The notes: generated by a model from the letters alone, not told the origin. Positions 9,003-19,120 are shown, counted from the first letter of the stretch. The stretch: DNA of 64,000 bases from JAIEPX01 sp963725255 (GCA_963725255.1 CAVRXV010000005.1:186001-250000), one strand, 5' to 3'. Program-made: numbers and translations.

Positions 9003-10160
9003 TTAATTACTGTCCGCTGATTTCGAAATAGATTTAATCTCATCATAAAAATTATCAGACTTCCATATATTAATATCATTATATGGATATGAAAAATATT
9101 TTATTTTCTTATCACCATGTTTGTATTGATCAAGCTTCTATTTAAAAGAATTTGCTTTTTTAATCAAATTATCGGAACCTTCCTCGTGACAAGGTATATA
9201 TAGATTACTTATTTTTGAATTTACAATGCTCCTCCACAAGTGTTCATCAAAAAAATGGCCATCTTTATCCATCGTTTTGCATCCATAAACAATGAAGTCA
9301 CCTGAGGTTGTGTTAATTTTATCAAATGAATTTAAAAGATAATTGTTATTGTAAAGAATGTTTAATTTATCATTGCTAGAGGCTTCAAAAACAATTAAAG
9401 GGTGATATTTATTAGAAGATTTAAGTATTTTTCCACGTATCGCTTTTAAATCTAGTTGGCTTCTGTTCTTGTCACGAACTATTTTGTACCCTCTGTTATC
9501 GAACTCCAACAAATGTAGTGCGCCATGAAGATAGATTAGTGTTTGCTTGTTATTGGTTGAATGAATTGTGCGCAGATTATTTTTGTGAGTACTTGATTGT
9601 TCAATGTGGGAGTCGTTATTTGCATCTATTGAGAATCCGTCAGAGAATTTTCCTGTTTTATCAGAATCCGTTTCTTTTTTCAGTAGATGGTTAGTGGCAA
9701 GTATCCAGTAAAGAATAAGATCGTAATTTATGGTGTATATTCTCTGAAATTCTTTTAAATTTTTAGCGCAAGTGTCTACATTAACCTTATATGTTTCATT
9801 AAATATATCGTTATAATCAGGGTGAAATTCTTTAGATAGTATCGTTTCTATCACCATTTTCCGTAGTAATTTTTTATCTTCCAGCAATTTTTTTCTATGT
9901 TCGGTATTTTTGGCATAGATTTCGTTAATTATATCTATTGTTTTTTCAGATAAATCTAAAACGTGAAGAAGATATTCAAGGTCATCTTCGCATCGTTCGA
10001 CCATTTGAATTAATCTATTGTTTCCTTCAGCCTTTAATTTTTCAATAACCACTTTAGATATAGAATGGTAATCAAGGTTTATTTCAATCGGCACAATATT
10101 TTTGAGTGCCAAGTTAAAGCCATTGCCCAACATAATTGATGCGCCTGATTGATTGCTCAT
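9003..10160 (-). pseudogene. DUF4917-like (SIR2-fold-like) protein, cut by an in-frame amber codon
   Basis: From the ATG at 10160 the frame gives 340 residues and stops at TAG (9138-9140). The same frame then stays open for 44 more codons (KLDQYKHGDKKIKYFSYPYN onward) to a TAA at 9003-9005. The extension reads like the strand-rich end of DUF4917 proteins. Family marks in the main part are the early MLGNGFNLA, YTINYDLILYW near residue 145 and LIYLHGALHLLEF near 210. DUF4917 proteins resemble SIR2-like domains and occur in accessory and defence-rich DNA; activity is not established. AAGGA lies before the start. The A+T-rich codon use and neighbouring AbiEi gene suggest acquired DNA. Either the C-terminus is lost by a nonsense mutation or the TAG is read through. 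Confidence 0.7.
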
Positions 10161-10526
10161 AAATCCTTCGCTATAAAATACTATAAATATGTCTTAAAAG
10201 TTAAGTATAGCACATGACATTAAATTTTCCATGAACGTAAATGATGACAATAATCGATTTATATTTAGTAATGTAAATAATGGTGACTTGTAATTTTGAT
10301 TAATTTTGTAACTTAGGTTTTTCAATTTCATTAATAAGTTGAAATGAGAATAATGAGAAATTGAATATAATGCTATACTCTGAATTTCGATAGAATTTAT
10401 CAGTGATTATAATGGGATAAAGTTAAAGTAATAGCATTGATCTGTGATTTGATGATATTATTCTACCCAGCCATTCCTGGATGAGTGCAGCTATCACGGA
10501 AGTTTAATTTATTGAGAGAGAGCATT
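10161..10526. other. A+T-rich intergenic region before lpoA
   Basis: About 365 bases separate the start of the DUF4917-like gene from lpoA. The stretch is very A+T-rich. I see -10-like hexamers (TATAAT at 10366-10371 and TATACT at 10374-10379) without a well-spaced -35 element, and no open frame of interest. It probably carries the promoters of both flanking genes. Confidence 0.4.
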
Positions 10527-11705
10527 ATGCGACGATTAAGTTTAATAGGTTTTTGTTTGATTCTTTGCAGTCAGCTTTTGGCGTGCTCGGGCGTTGATTT
10601 GCCTTTTATTAGCAAGGGGTCTAGCGCTGAGGGATCAGAGGCGCCAGTGCAAGAAAGGGGCGCGCCTAAAAAGATCGTTATGTTGTTACCTTTGCAGGGT
10701 AAGTATGGTGAAAGTGGTCAGGCGGTAAAGAATGGTTTTATGGCAGCATTTTACGCAAATAAAGCCCAGAACGAATCTCAACCTGTCATTAAAGTAGTTG
10801 ATACTACGGGTCAAAATGTTAATGCCGCCTATGAAAAAGCAGTTGCTGAAGGTGCCGATATGATTGTGGGACCATTGGATAAAGATCAGGTGCAATCATT
10901 AATAAAGAGCACGCGTTTGACGGTACCAACTTTAGCGTTGAATACAGTGACGGATCAAAAAATAAATAATTTGTATCAATTTGGTTTGTCTCAATTGGAT
11001 GAGGCCGATCAAGTGGCTCAGCGTGCTGCGAATGATGGTCATCGTCGAGCATTAGTGATTGCACCAGCAGGTGAGTGGGGTGCAGGAATTGTTTCGAGTT
11101 TTAAAAATCGTTGGCAGTCTGCCGGTGGTACTATTGTCGATCAAGTGAGTTATCAAAATTCTCATCAATTATCTGAGCAAATTCGCCAGGTGTTACATGC
11201 AGAGAAAAGTAAATCAAGAATAAAACAGGTGGCAAATGATTCAACGCAACCAAAAGCTCGCCGACGTCAAGATGTTGATATGATTTTTCTTGTTGCAGAA
11301 CCAGTACGAGCTCGAGAAATTGTTCCATTGTTAAAGTTTTATTATGCCGGTAATATTCCTGTGTATGCAACTTCAGTGATTTTCAGTGGTCATCGAAATC
11401 CTGATCAAGATAATGATTTAAATAATGTTCAATTTAGTGATATGCCATGGGTGCTTGGCGGTATGACGAGTAATCTTGAAGGCGTGCGTGATAATGTTGC
11501 TGAGCTTTGGAAAACATCCTACACTCACAATCCAAAACTTTATGCGCTTGGTGTGGATGCGTATCAGCTCACAAAAAATATCAATCAAATTCCTGCTGAT
11601 GGATTTAAAGGTGTGACAGGAACGCTTTATATTCAGGATAATCAACATATAGTTCGGAAACTATCTTGGGCGAAAATGCGCAGCGGAAGTCCGACACTTT
11701 TCTAA
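10527..11705 (+). CDS. lpoA: LpoA/LppC-like outer-membrane lipoprotein, penicillin-binding-protein activator
   Basis: LpoA is an outer-membrane lipoprotein that activates the peptidoglycan synthase PBP1A. The product starts with a lipoprotein signal and lipobox (CSQLLAC) with the acylated cysteine near residue 20. A periplasmic-binding-protein-like domain follows (IVMLLPLQGKYGESGQAVKNGFMAAF, GPLDKDQVQSL, ALNTVTD, RALVIAPAGEWG, DMIFLVAEP, ALGVDAYQL). The length is 392 residues. E. coli LpoA has about 680 because of an N-terminal TPR domain, so this is the short form with the C-terminal domain only. The start at 10527 follows GAGAGAG and puts the signal peptide first; the frame is open from 10485. 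It is normally next to rsmI, which here lies 2.5 kb upstream on the other strand. Confidence 0.85.
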   Translation: MRRLSLIGFCLILCSQLLACSGVDLPFISKGSSAEGSEAPVQERGAPKKIVMLLPLQGKYGESGQAVKNGFMAAFYANKAQNESQPVIKVVDTTGQNVNAAYEKAVAEGADMIVGPLDKDQVQSLIKSTRLTVPTLALNTVTDQKINNLYQFGLSQLDEADQVAQRAANDGHRRALVIAPAGEWGAGIVSSFKNRWQSAGGTIVDQVSYQNSHQLSEQIRQVLHAEKSKSRIKQVANDSTQPKARRRQDVDMIFLVAEPVRAREIVPLLKFYYAGNIPVYATSVIFSGHRNPDQDNDLNNVQFSDMPWVLGGMTSNLEGVRDNVAELWKTSYTHNPKLYALGVDAYQLTKNINQIPADGFKGVTGTLYIQDNQHIVRKLSWAKMRSGSPTLF

Positions 11706-11811
11706 TTGAGATAACAGTAGTTGTGCGCAAGACTCATTATTGACTGGATTACTGGTAATGCATGTGAATTCTAGTGCATTTGCGGGTAACGATAGGGGTG
11801 GACTACCTCTT

Positions 11812-12001
11812 CTAAGGAAAATCATTTGCATTCAAGGTGTTGGAAGATTTTCCTTTCGCGATGAGGGGTTTTAGGGGAGAGAATCGTGATTCTCTCCCCT
11901 AAATATATTAAAGGAAGCATCTCTCGGTTTTAAAATCAACAGCCATGAATACAGGGTATTGAGTGACCATAACACACAAGATCCTTAACCGGGAGATGCT
12001 G
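11812..12001 (+). repeat. dispersed repeat element, copy 1 (full)
   Basis: About 190 bp. It contains a 16-bp perfect hairpin at 11870-11903 (arm TTTAGGGGAGAGAATC). This is followed by a segment bounded by 14-bp inverted repeats, AGCATCTCTCGGTT at 11916-11929 and AACCGGGAGATGCT at 11987-12000. A closely similar copy lies at 25504-25678 and an internally deleted one at 47532-47619. It fills most of the gap between lpoA and the 2194-residue protein and ends about 80 bp before that gene. The inverted-repeat ends suggest a small non-autonomous mobile element or a structured RNA; no coding capacity is seen. Confidence 0.75.
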
Positions 12002-12079
12002 GAGATTTATTGCTTCGAAGTAAAAGATATGGTAGAATCAGCAAAATTAAACCTATAGCAGCATAAACAGTGGTATAAA

Positions 12080-15000
12080 ATGGATAAAGGCGCAGAATTC
12101 ATTAAAGCTATCAATCGTCGGTATCCACTTTATCGAGAGCAGCAGCAAACCGTCGTAACCTATCATGCAGAACCAGGGGACGATTTTGACCCTGATATCG
12201 ATAGAATGGCTGATAACCCTAATTATTTCCGTCAATATGAATCCATCAACGCATCGTCTACTCAGCCAAAAACGATTGTGTTTCATGCTCCTGCTGAGCT
12301 GTTTGCGCCCCAGGATATGCAATACCTGTTTAAGCAGGCAATAAAACATTTATTAGAAGCCAACTTTTCTGTGTATCTATGGAACCAACTGCAGCCGCTG
12401 AAAATAACGAGTGAGAAATTTGTTGAGACATATATCGATGGTATTGAATTTACCAATAGACAAGCGATATTAGAAAAATTTGCCTCTCTTAAATTAAGTG
12501 AACATGAGGTAATTATTTTCGATTGTATAGATGTCGAATGCCTATGCAACGTCGTGTTTAGCATAACAAACGCTCGCTTTATTTGGGGTCCAATATTCAG
12601 TGATGCATATTCGAAATGGATATATAAACACGGGACCGTTTCTTATCAGCCAAGGTTATCTCGAAAAAAGAAAGATTTTCTTGAAAATGACATGTATATG
12701 AATTTGGCAAGATATGCCACGATAAATAAAAAAGAATTTAAAGAGCTTGTCCGAACTTTATCTACTGAAAGGAAGCTATCATTGATTTTAGTCGTGGGAG
12801 GGTATAATCCAGTCCACCTACCTATCTTGATAGCAAAGTTTTTTGAATTTGATCGCCTAAAAGTGATTAGTCCGGATCCAGATGATTTATTACCAGGCGA
12901 GCTCAGTAAATTGATCGCATCGAGTCAAAAACCATTTCGTTGTAAAAATTTCGAGATTGCTATTGGCAGACCAAAAAGTGGGAATTGTTACCCATTTAGT
13001 ATTAGCGACCTTGATGGATTGTTATATATTTGCACAACAAATGCAGTAGGGCTTCAGGAACTGTATTTGTCATACGATTTAGGGGAGAAAGGTGTAGAGA
13101 TCATTAATGACTTTTGGCTAGTGAAATTACCGGGATTAGCGATGATAAAAAAATTCACCGTCAGAAATTGGGTGGCGTCTTACCTTCCTGTCATTAGACA
13201 ATGCACGCAATTAGAATCTCTCACTATTGAATGCGCAGGAGATTTAAACCTGCTTATTGATGATAGTAATACACTTTTTCTACAGGGCTTAACAAGTCTT
13301 TGTTTGTACACGGTGTCTATTGATATAAAAACCTTAATCGAATTGCTTAATATGACACCCAATCTGCAAGAACTGAAGTTAAAAGGCTTGCGAAATTTAG
13401 AAGGCTATTATGCCTATATTACAGATGAAAATGTAGTTAAATTAAAATCACTCTCTAGGTTAGAAAAAGTTGTGTTTCAAGGAGTCGATTTTGATAGCGC
13501 ATTTTATTTTGAGATATTTAGGAATTGCCAAAAGACACTCAAAAAAATAGTTTTTAAGTATAGCTCATTGCCTTTTTTTCAAAAGGAGCAAGTTAACTCT
13601 CTTTGTTTTCAAAATTTAGTCTCTCTCCACTGTGCCATTAAGGAGAATAATGCAATAGGGCTGTTGTGGCAGATAATAAATAAATCTCGAACTCTAGAAG
13701 AGCTAGTCATTAGTGGTAGTAATGTTATAGTGATTGATAATGAACTAGACGACAATCATGGTATTGTTCAAGCTGTTGATTCCCTTGTTTCTGAGGGCCC
13801 TTGGGATAATTTAAAATCCATCAAGGCGACTCGTCTTCAAAAAGCTCAAGTGCCATTACTTAAAGTGATTAGCCGATCTAGAAATCTTGAGCGCTTAAAT
13901 ATATCCATTGAGCACAGAAGCGAATTTTTTTTTGACAGATACAGTGCTTTGATGAGCTCTTATCAATGGAGTTATTTGCTGTATCTGAGTATCTCAATCG
14001 GCGATGCTTTTAGGCCAAAGCACTATCAGAAGGATTTTTCTAGCGGAAGTATTATTTATCAAATTATTCGAGGGTCACGGAATATAGCATTCTTACAGCT
14101 ACACGGAGTTGAGTTTAGAGAAGATGAAATTAAAGAACTCAATTCGTCCGATTTCCATGGATTAAAGAGCCTTGAAAATACTCAAACGAATTGGGTGCCC
14201 CCTCGTGCAATAGTGCAAAATGACTTATCTCATAAACTTGTTGTAATTGAGGATTTTATAAAAAAATCAGCTGAAAAATCTGTAATGGATTTGTCTGTTG
14301 TCAGTGTATCTTCTGATGTAACCGAGCTAGCCACTCTACACCCTAGTAAACTTTCTGGGGTCGTATCAACATATATGGAAATACAGACTAGTGAACTCTT
14401 TAGATTATTGAATCGATTTAATAGGTTAGAAAAACTATATTTAGTTTATGCTAATTGCAAAGATGATGGTATTGGCGATGAGAAGAGTTTGTATTTACCC
14501 TACTTAACTATCTTGGATGCTAGTGTTTCATTAATATCGATTGAAACCCTGGCTGTTTTATTTAAAGCAGCGCCAAATCTTAAAGTATTAAATTTAAAGT
14601 GGAATTTTTCAATTGAAAAAAAAGAAGTTATGTTGCTTGAGCTACTTCAAGATTTGCCATTAGAATTAATCAATGTTTCTCTCTGTAATTTCAGCCAACA
14701 ATTTTTAGAGGGATTGAGAAAAAATCATCCAGGTATTATTATAATTGATCACTCTAAAGTTGATTACTATTATCTTCGCTGGATCAGGGAAAGAAATAAA
14801 GCGGAACGACCTTTAGAAGTTACCTCTACTAGCTTAACTGTGTCTGGTCGAAATACAATTGAGATAATTCCAAGTTTTTATGATACTAATGAACGACTCG
14901 TTCGAGATCGAGTTAAAATTCTCGGAGAGTATTATACCCCTAATTATAAGCCAATGGCACCACCTGAATTATGTGTAAATTTGGCTGCTAAATACCTGCA

Positions 15001-18000
15001 GGAAAAGGATTCAAATAAAAAACTGAAATTCGGAGTTAAGCGGTTCAACCTACTAGCGGGTGAGTTTGCTATTATACCTTCTAAATCTACTTTAGATGTT
15101 TTAGTGGGACTTACTGTGAGCACTGATTATCAATTATTTGTCGAAACAGAATTGCGTCAATATGCTATTAATTCAACCTCAAGACAATTTGACGTATACT
15201 ATTTAATAGAAGCATCGGATTTTAATAATGAGGCTGCCCCGTGGAAATCCATCAAAACAGATGATTTTAAGTGGGTTGGGGAAATACGATTAATGTCGAT
15301 TTATAGTTTAGAGAAAAACGCTGCTTCAGAGAAGCTGAAAGCTCTGCCACCCTTAGAACAAATTGCCGTCATTGAAAAATATTTTTATGAGGCTAAAAAA
15401 CAAGCAATGGCAACTCAGCCAAAAAATGAAAATGACTTTCAATTTTATAATGCCGTTATTGAATCTCATGGTGGTTCGTGTGAGGACAAAGGGATTGCTG
15501 CGGGTTATATTCTTAAGGCTTTGGGGCACAAGTTTTTGTATCAAGGAAACAAAATTCACGCCTATATTGCTGTCAGAATAGATTCAGATTATTGGCCAAT
15601 TGAAGTCGGTGGATTGCCAAGTGATGTCAAGATCCTTCCATTGCCACCAATAGAATCTTTTATTCAATCAAAGTCCGCTTTAGACGTGAAGCCCAAAGAA
15701 ATTCCCCCTTCACGAATGTTAGAACAATTGCGCCCAATGCCTCCAAAAGAACTATCAACGTTTGAAGGATATTTTCAGTGGCTTTTGCAAAAAACTGAAT
15801 ATCTCCCATTGACTAAAAGACAAATAATTATTTCTGTTGAAGATCAAGATGATGTTAATCGCTTTATTAATATGGCCTATGCATTATTGAGATTGGAATA
15901 TACTATTTGTACTATTTCTGATATTACTCAGCTGAACTATAAGGCAAGTCGACTAACTGGGAATGAATCTATTAATGTTGATGGTGAAATTCTTCAATTC
16001 TTGAAGAGCCCGTCTAAAAAGCGTCTTCTATTTATTAATATGCAAAACTGGAGTGCGAAATGGAATCCATTGTTCGAAGAAAATAGAATGTTGGAGTCTC
16101 ACCCACTGTCTGATGATATATTGATCATTGCAATTCAGATACCATCACAACAATTGAGCGTTGATCTTATTTCACGAATGGGGTTTGCAACTTCATTTCA
16201 TTTAAAGCATCTTCTTATAAATAAAGCTGACAGCTGTTACTTGACTGAGGAAGAATCCAATAAAGATGCTTCTTTAGTAAGGGTTGATTTGAATGAGTCA
16301 GATAATTGGCGAAATAAATTAGTGAACGATTATGATATCACTGAGAAAGGTCATTTTTGTATGATGCCAAAGGACTTGATCGCGGCTACTGATAAACCAG
16401 CGCATTTATTGCTCGTGAATCCACCCACTAAGAATCCAAACTTCATGGATTTTTTTGAATTTGTTCTAAGTGCTCGGTGTTTATTTTTTAACGCAGAAAC
16501 TAAAAGATTACCGGATGTGACGACTCTGCAGTGGACTACGAGAAAGAAAAGCTTGATGCCTTACAAAGATAATGTAGTGCTATTGTCCCATGAAACTCAA
16601 CATCAGTGGTTATATACTTTAGGCGCGGATAATTTCAGGCAATTTTTTAAGCGTTATGTTTTTTCTGATCAGGGAGGCTTTATTGAAATTCCCGGAATAT
16701 TAAAAAGCTATAAATGGGCAACGCTTAATATAATACTGACTTCTGAGCTAACACATTATCAATGGGTTGAAATTTTTGAAGAAGCTTACAATCATCATTG
16801 TCATCTTCGGATCATCGTACCTTCCACAATTTCAATTCCCAATGAATTGATGCTAGCTGCATCTGAAAATCCTGGGAATATAGAGTCTGCGCTCTTGGCT
16901 GCAAAAAATGGTGTAATAATTACTCAGTCTTTATTAGAAACAGCGGATCGAATTTCCCGTGAGTTAGGCGATGTTGAACTGATATTCGTTTCTGATGCAA
17001 TGAGCTACGCAGATTTATTTGTTAAAATTATAAAAATTAATGATCGATATCACTGTGAAGATTCAATGGCATGGTCAGCACTGCAAGCAGATAAAGTTGT
17101 TCTGCTCGTAGGTCAGCTCTCTCAAACAGTTCAAATGAAGATCGCAGGTTTATTTAGCGAAAATCCACATTTGATTCTTAACCACAATATTGTTCCTGCA
17201 AAAGGCAGGCTTTTGATTATCACCAATCAAGTATCGGCATTTCAATTTGTATTAAATCGAGTTGTACAGAATGATCTGGCTCTTGTTCAAAATCTCAGTG
17301 CGAAAAATAATTCTCAAATCAACGATAAAAATAAGTTTTTTGATGAATTAAATGCAATGTTAAGAAAATCTTCATATGCAATGGTAATGAGGAACGAGGA
17401 TTCTGATGTCAATCACTTTATCTGCAAGACCTATCCGGAATTAATTCAAAAAAAACATGCCCGAGTTATCATAGTACATTACGGAGTGAAGTATTTTCAA
17501 GATTGGCTAAATGCACATGAAGAAGGAGATCATGTATTAGTTATTACCGATTCTGATCAAGGTGCTACTCGTAAATTATTCATTAATTTGATTCAAAAAA
17601 AGCCTCGTGTGCTCTATCAGGGAAAATTAGTGGGTATAACAGATCGTCAAAAAGTTATTTTTATAGTCACGCCGAACCAGCAGCATCATATTCTCAATAG
17701 TATAATAGGAGTGTTGGCTGAAAATGTGCTTCACTACAATTTTCCTAGTGAAATAAAGTTGATAAAGATAGAACCGACTCACTATAAACCACGTCTCGAT
17801 GTTATTTATTCAAAACTGAAGGAACAGGGCTTTACTGTTACTCCAAGTCGATACAAGATTATTGCACTATTAGACGCGATTCTTCTCGAACGTGAAAAAC
17901 AAATAAAATATCCAAAAAGTTTTACCTATACTCCACTATGTCCAGTATTAACAGGGGCCTCAGGTATTGGGAAAACGAAACTCGTCATTTCTTTGCTAAA

Positions 18001-18664
18001 AGTATTGGGTTATGTTGACGCTGCATCTAAAGAAGCGGCTCAAGTTGATAGTACTAAGCATTATTATAATTTAAATACTCAAGATATCAGTCAATATCCT
18101 GAAATATCTAGCGTTCCTCAGCATCAGCAACGAATGGCAATTGCAGTGCGCGCCTGCAAAATGGGGTCATTATTAATAGGCGATGAATTGAATGTGGATC
18201 CTCAATTGATGGAGGGATTGTCTATTCTTCTTAATCATTATGATTCAAAAATACAATCAAAAGCCGGATTTATGTTTATTGCCACACAAAATCCATTAAA
18301 CTACAAAAACCGCCATAAAATTCCTCATGATTTGCAACCATTTATCTGTCCCACTGATACACCAGAACTCAACTCGAGTGAAATCGCCACTATTTTAGAG
18401 GGATTCGGTGTTACTCCATATCAAGCTCGTCAATTAACAAAAGAGTTTATAAGAGTTGGGAAGGAATTAGTGAGCCAAGGTAATACTTATACACTGACCG
18501 TTCGAGACCTTTTTGATTACACCAAACAACAACTAAGGAGTGGTGCGATAGAATATCCTTCATCTCCACAAGTAGGGCTGTTGTCGCGATTTTGGGTTGC
18601 GCCTGATCCTGAGGATGATATTTTTAATGTGACTGAAGAAGAAACTTTCGCTCTTAAGCATTAA
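12080..18664 (+). CDS. giant LRR / transglutaminase-like / AAA ATPase protein, 2194 aa; candidate effector
   Basis: Unrecognised as a whole. Residues about 310-890 are leucine-rich repeats (LQELYLSYDL, LESLTIECAGDL, LQELKLKGLRNLEG, LEKLYLVYANC, LKVLNLKWN). Around 1130-1180 a transglutaminase-like core appears: Cys1134 in GGSCEDKGIAAGYILKALG, His1160 in HAYIAV and an acidic Glu1175 after YWPI. Residues about 1240-1930 hold repeated alpha/beta stretches (LLFINMQNW, DDILIIAIQ, VIFIVTPNQQ) that may be decayed AAA modules. The C-terminus is a full AAA ATPase of MoxR/midasin type: Walker A GASGIGKT at 1959-1966, Walker B IGDEL with Asp2035-Glu2036, sensor ATQNP near 2068-2072. No signal peptide. 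Its size and eukaryote-like repeats suggest a secreted effector, which is inference. No clear ribosome site is seen at 12080. Confidence 0.75.
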   Translation: MDKGAEFIKAINRRYPLYREQQQTVVTYHAEPGDDFDPDIDRMADNPNYFRQYESINASSTQPKTIVFHAPAELFAPQDMQYLFKQAIKHLLEANFSVYLWNQLQPLKITSEKFVETYIDGIEFTNRQAILEKFASLKLSEHEVIIFDCIDVECLCNVVFSITNARFIWGPIFSDAYSKWIYKHGTVSYQPRLSRKKKDFLENDMYMNLARYATINKKEFKELVRTLSTERKLSLILVVGGYNPVHLPILIAKFFEFDRLKVISPDPDDLLPGELSKLIASSQKPFRCKNFEIAIGRPKSGNCYPFSISDLDGLLYICTTNAVGLQELYLSYDLGEKGVEIINDFWLVKLPGLAMIKKFTVRNWVASYLPVIRQCTQLESLTIECAGDLNLLIDDSNTLFLQGLTSLCLYTVSIDIKTLIELLNMTPNLQELKLKGLRNLEGYYAYITDENVVKLKSLSRLEKVVFQGVDFDSAFYFEIFRNCQKTLKKIVFKYSSLPFFQKEQVNSLCFQNLVSLHCAIKENNAIGLLWQIINKSRTLEELVISGSNVIVIDNELDDNHGIVQAVDSLVSEGPWDNLKSIKATRLQKAQVPLLKVISRSRNLERLNISIEHRSEFFFDRYSALMSSYQWSYLLYLSISIGDAFRPKHYQKDFSSGSIIYQIIRGSRNIAFLQLHGVEFREDEIKELNSSDFHGLKSLENTQTNWVPPRAIVQNDLSHKLVVIEDFIKKSAEKSVMDLSVVSVSSDVTELATLHPSKLSGVVSTYMEIQTSELFRLLNRFNRLEKLYLVYANCKDDGIGDEKSLYLPYLTILDASVSLISIETLAVLFKAAPNLKVLNLKWNFSIEKKEVMLLELLQDLPLELINVSLCNFSQQFLEGLRKNHPGIIIIDHSKVDYYYLRWIRERNKAERPLEVTSTSLTVSGRNTIEIIPSFYDTNERLVRDRVKILGEYYTPNYKPMAPPELCVNLAAKYLQEKDSNKKLKFGVKRFNLLAGEFAIIPSKSTLDVLVGLTVSTDYQLFVETELRQYAINSTSRQFDVYYLIEASDFNNEAAPWKSIKTDDFKWVGEIRLMSIYSLEKNAASEKLKALPPLEQIAVIEKYFYEAKKQAMATQPKNENDFQFYNAVIESHGGSCEDKGIAAGYILKALGHKFLYQGNKIHAYIAVRIDSDYWPIEVGGLPSDVKILPLPPIESFIQSKSALDVKPKEIPPSRMLEQLRPMPPKELSTFEGYFQWLLQKTEYLPLTKRQIIISVEDQDDVNRFINMAYALLRLEYTICTISDITQLNYKASRLTGNESINVDGEILQFLKSPSKKRLLFINMQNWSAKWNPLFEENRMLESHPLSDDILIIAIQIPSQQLSVDLISRMGFATSFHLKHLLINKADSCYLTEEESNKDASLVRVDLNESDNWRNKLVNDYDITEKGHFCMMPKDLIAATDKPAHLLLVNPPTKNPNFMDFFEFVLSARCLFFNAETKRLPDVTTLQWTTRKKSLMPYKDNVVLLSHETQHQWLYTLGADNFRQFFKRYVFSDQGGFIEIPGILKSYKWATLNIILTSELTHYQWVEIFEEAYNHHCHLRIIVPSTISIPNELMLAASENPGNIESALLAAKNGVIITQSLLETADRISRELGDVELIFVSDAMSYADLFVKIIKINDRYHCEDSMAWSALQADKVVLLVGQLSQTVQMKIAGLFSENPHLILNHNIVPAKGRLLIITNQVSAFQFVLNRVVQNDLALVQNLSAKNNSQINDKNKFFDELNAMLRKSSYAMVMRNEDSDVNHFICKTYPELIQKKHARVIIVHYGVKYFQDWLNAHEEGDHVLVITDSDQGATRKLFINLIQKKPRVLYQGKLVGITDRQKVIFIVTPNQQHHILNSIIGVLAENVLHYNFPSEIKLIKIEPTHYKPRLDVIYSKLKEQGFTVTPSRYKIIALLDAILLEREKQIKYPKSFTYTPLCPVLTGASGIGKTKLVISLLKVLGYVDAASKEAAQVDSTKHYYNLNTQDISQYPEISSVPQHQQRMAIAVRACKMGSLLIGDELNVDPQLMEGLSILLNHYDSKIQSKAGFMFIATQNPLNYKNRHKIPHDLQPFICPTDTPELNSSEIATILEGFGVTPYQARQLTKEFIRVGKELVSQGNTYTLTVRDLFDYTKQQLRSGAIEYPSSPQVGLLSRFWVAPDPEDDIFNVTEEETFALKH

Positions 18665-18666
18665 AT

Positions 18667-18718
18667 GGGGTCAGGCATGCAAGTTTGCATTTGAATGCAA
18701 ACTTGCATGCCTGACCCC
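18667..18718. repeat. REP-like palindrome upstream of rnpB
   Basis: A 25-bp perfect inverted repeat with a two-base centre, beginning GGGGTCAGGCATGCAAG and ending in its complement. It starts two bases after the stop of the 2194-residue gene. The motif GGGGTCAGGC is typical of REP elements mobilised by RAYT transposases in proteobacteria (from memory). The same arm motif recurs twice in inverted pairs at 19121-19232, on the other side of rnpB. Confidence 0.85.
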
Positions 18719-18733
18719 AAAAAATGGTACAAT
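18703..18733 (+). promoter_or_regulatory. likely rnpB promoter, -35 inside the REP palindrome
   Basis: TACAAT at 18728-18733 lies seven bases before the expected RNase P RNA start at 18741. The best -35 match is TTGCAT at 18703-18708 with a 19-bp spacer, which falls in the right arm of the REP palindrome. The -10 is convincing; the -35 is a weaker call. Confidence 0.5.
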
Positions 18734-18740
18734 GAAATCA

Positions 18741-19108
18741 GAGTCAGCTGAGCAGTCGCTGTTCATAATTCGTTATGGATGGAGGAAAGTCCGGGCTCCG
18801 AAGGACAGAGTGCCAGGTAACGCCTGGGAGGTGTGAACCTACGGCAAGTGCCACAGAAAATACACCGCCTACGTATCGCAAGATGCCGGTAAGGGTGAAA
18901 AGGTGCGGTAAGAGCGCACCGCGCTGGTGGTAACATCAGTGGCAGGGTAAACCCCACTTGGAGCAAGACCAAATAGGGATCCGCGTAACTTTGTTACACT
19001 GTGTGTGTCCGCGCAGGGATCCGGGTAGGTCGCTTGAGGTATTTGGTGACAAATATCCTAGATAAATGACTGCTCACGACAGAACCCGGCTTATCGGCTG
19101 GCTCTAAC
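18741..19108 (+). ncRNA. rnpB: RNase P RNA (type A)
   Basis: Catalytic RNA that removes 5' leaders from pre-tRNAs. Diagnostic blocks are all present: GAGGAAAGTCCGGGCTCC near 18781, GTGCCAGGTAACGCCTGGG, GGTAAGGGTGAAA, GGTGCGGTAAGAGCGCACC, GAGCAAGACCAAATAGG and the closing ACGACAGAACCCGGCTTATC near 19077. The ends are set by pairing of GAGTCAGC at 18741 with GCTGGCTC ending near 19104 (helix P1). About 368 nt is normal for a gammaproteobacterial type A RNA. No poly-U terminator follows; a nested REP hairpin does. It sits between the giant LRR/AAA gene and yheT. Confidence 0.98.
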
Positions 19109-19120
19109 TAACGTGAACGT

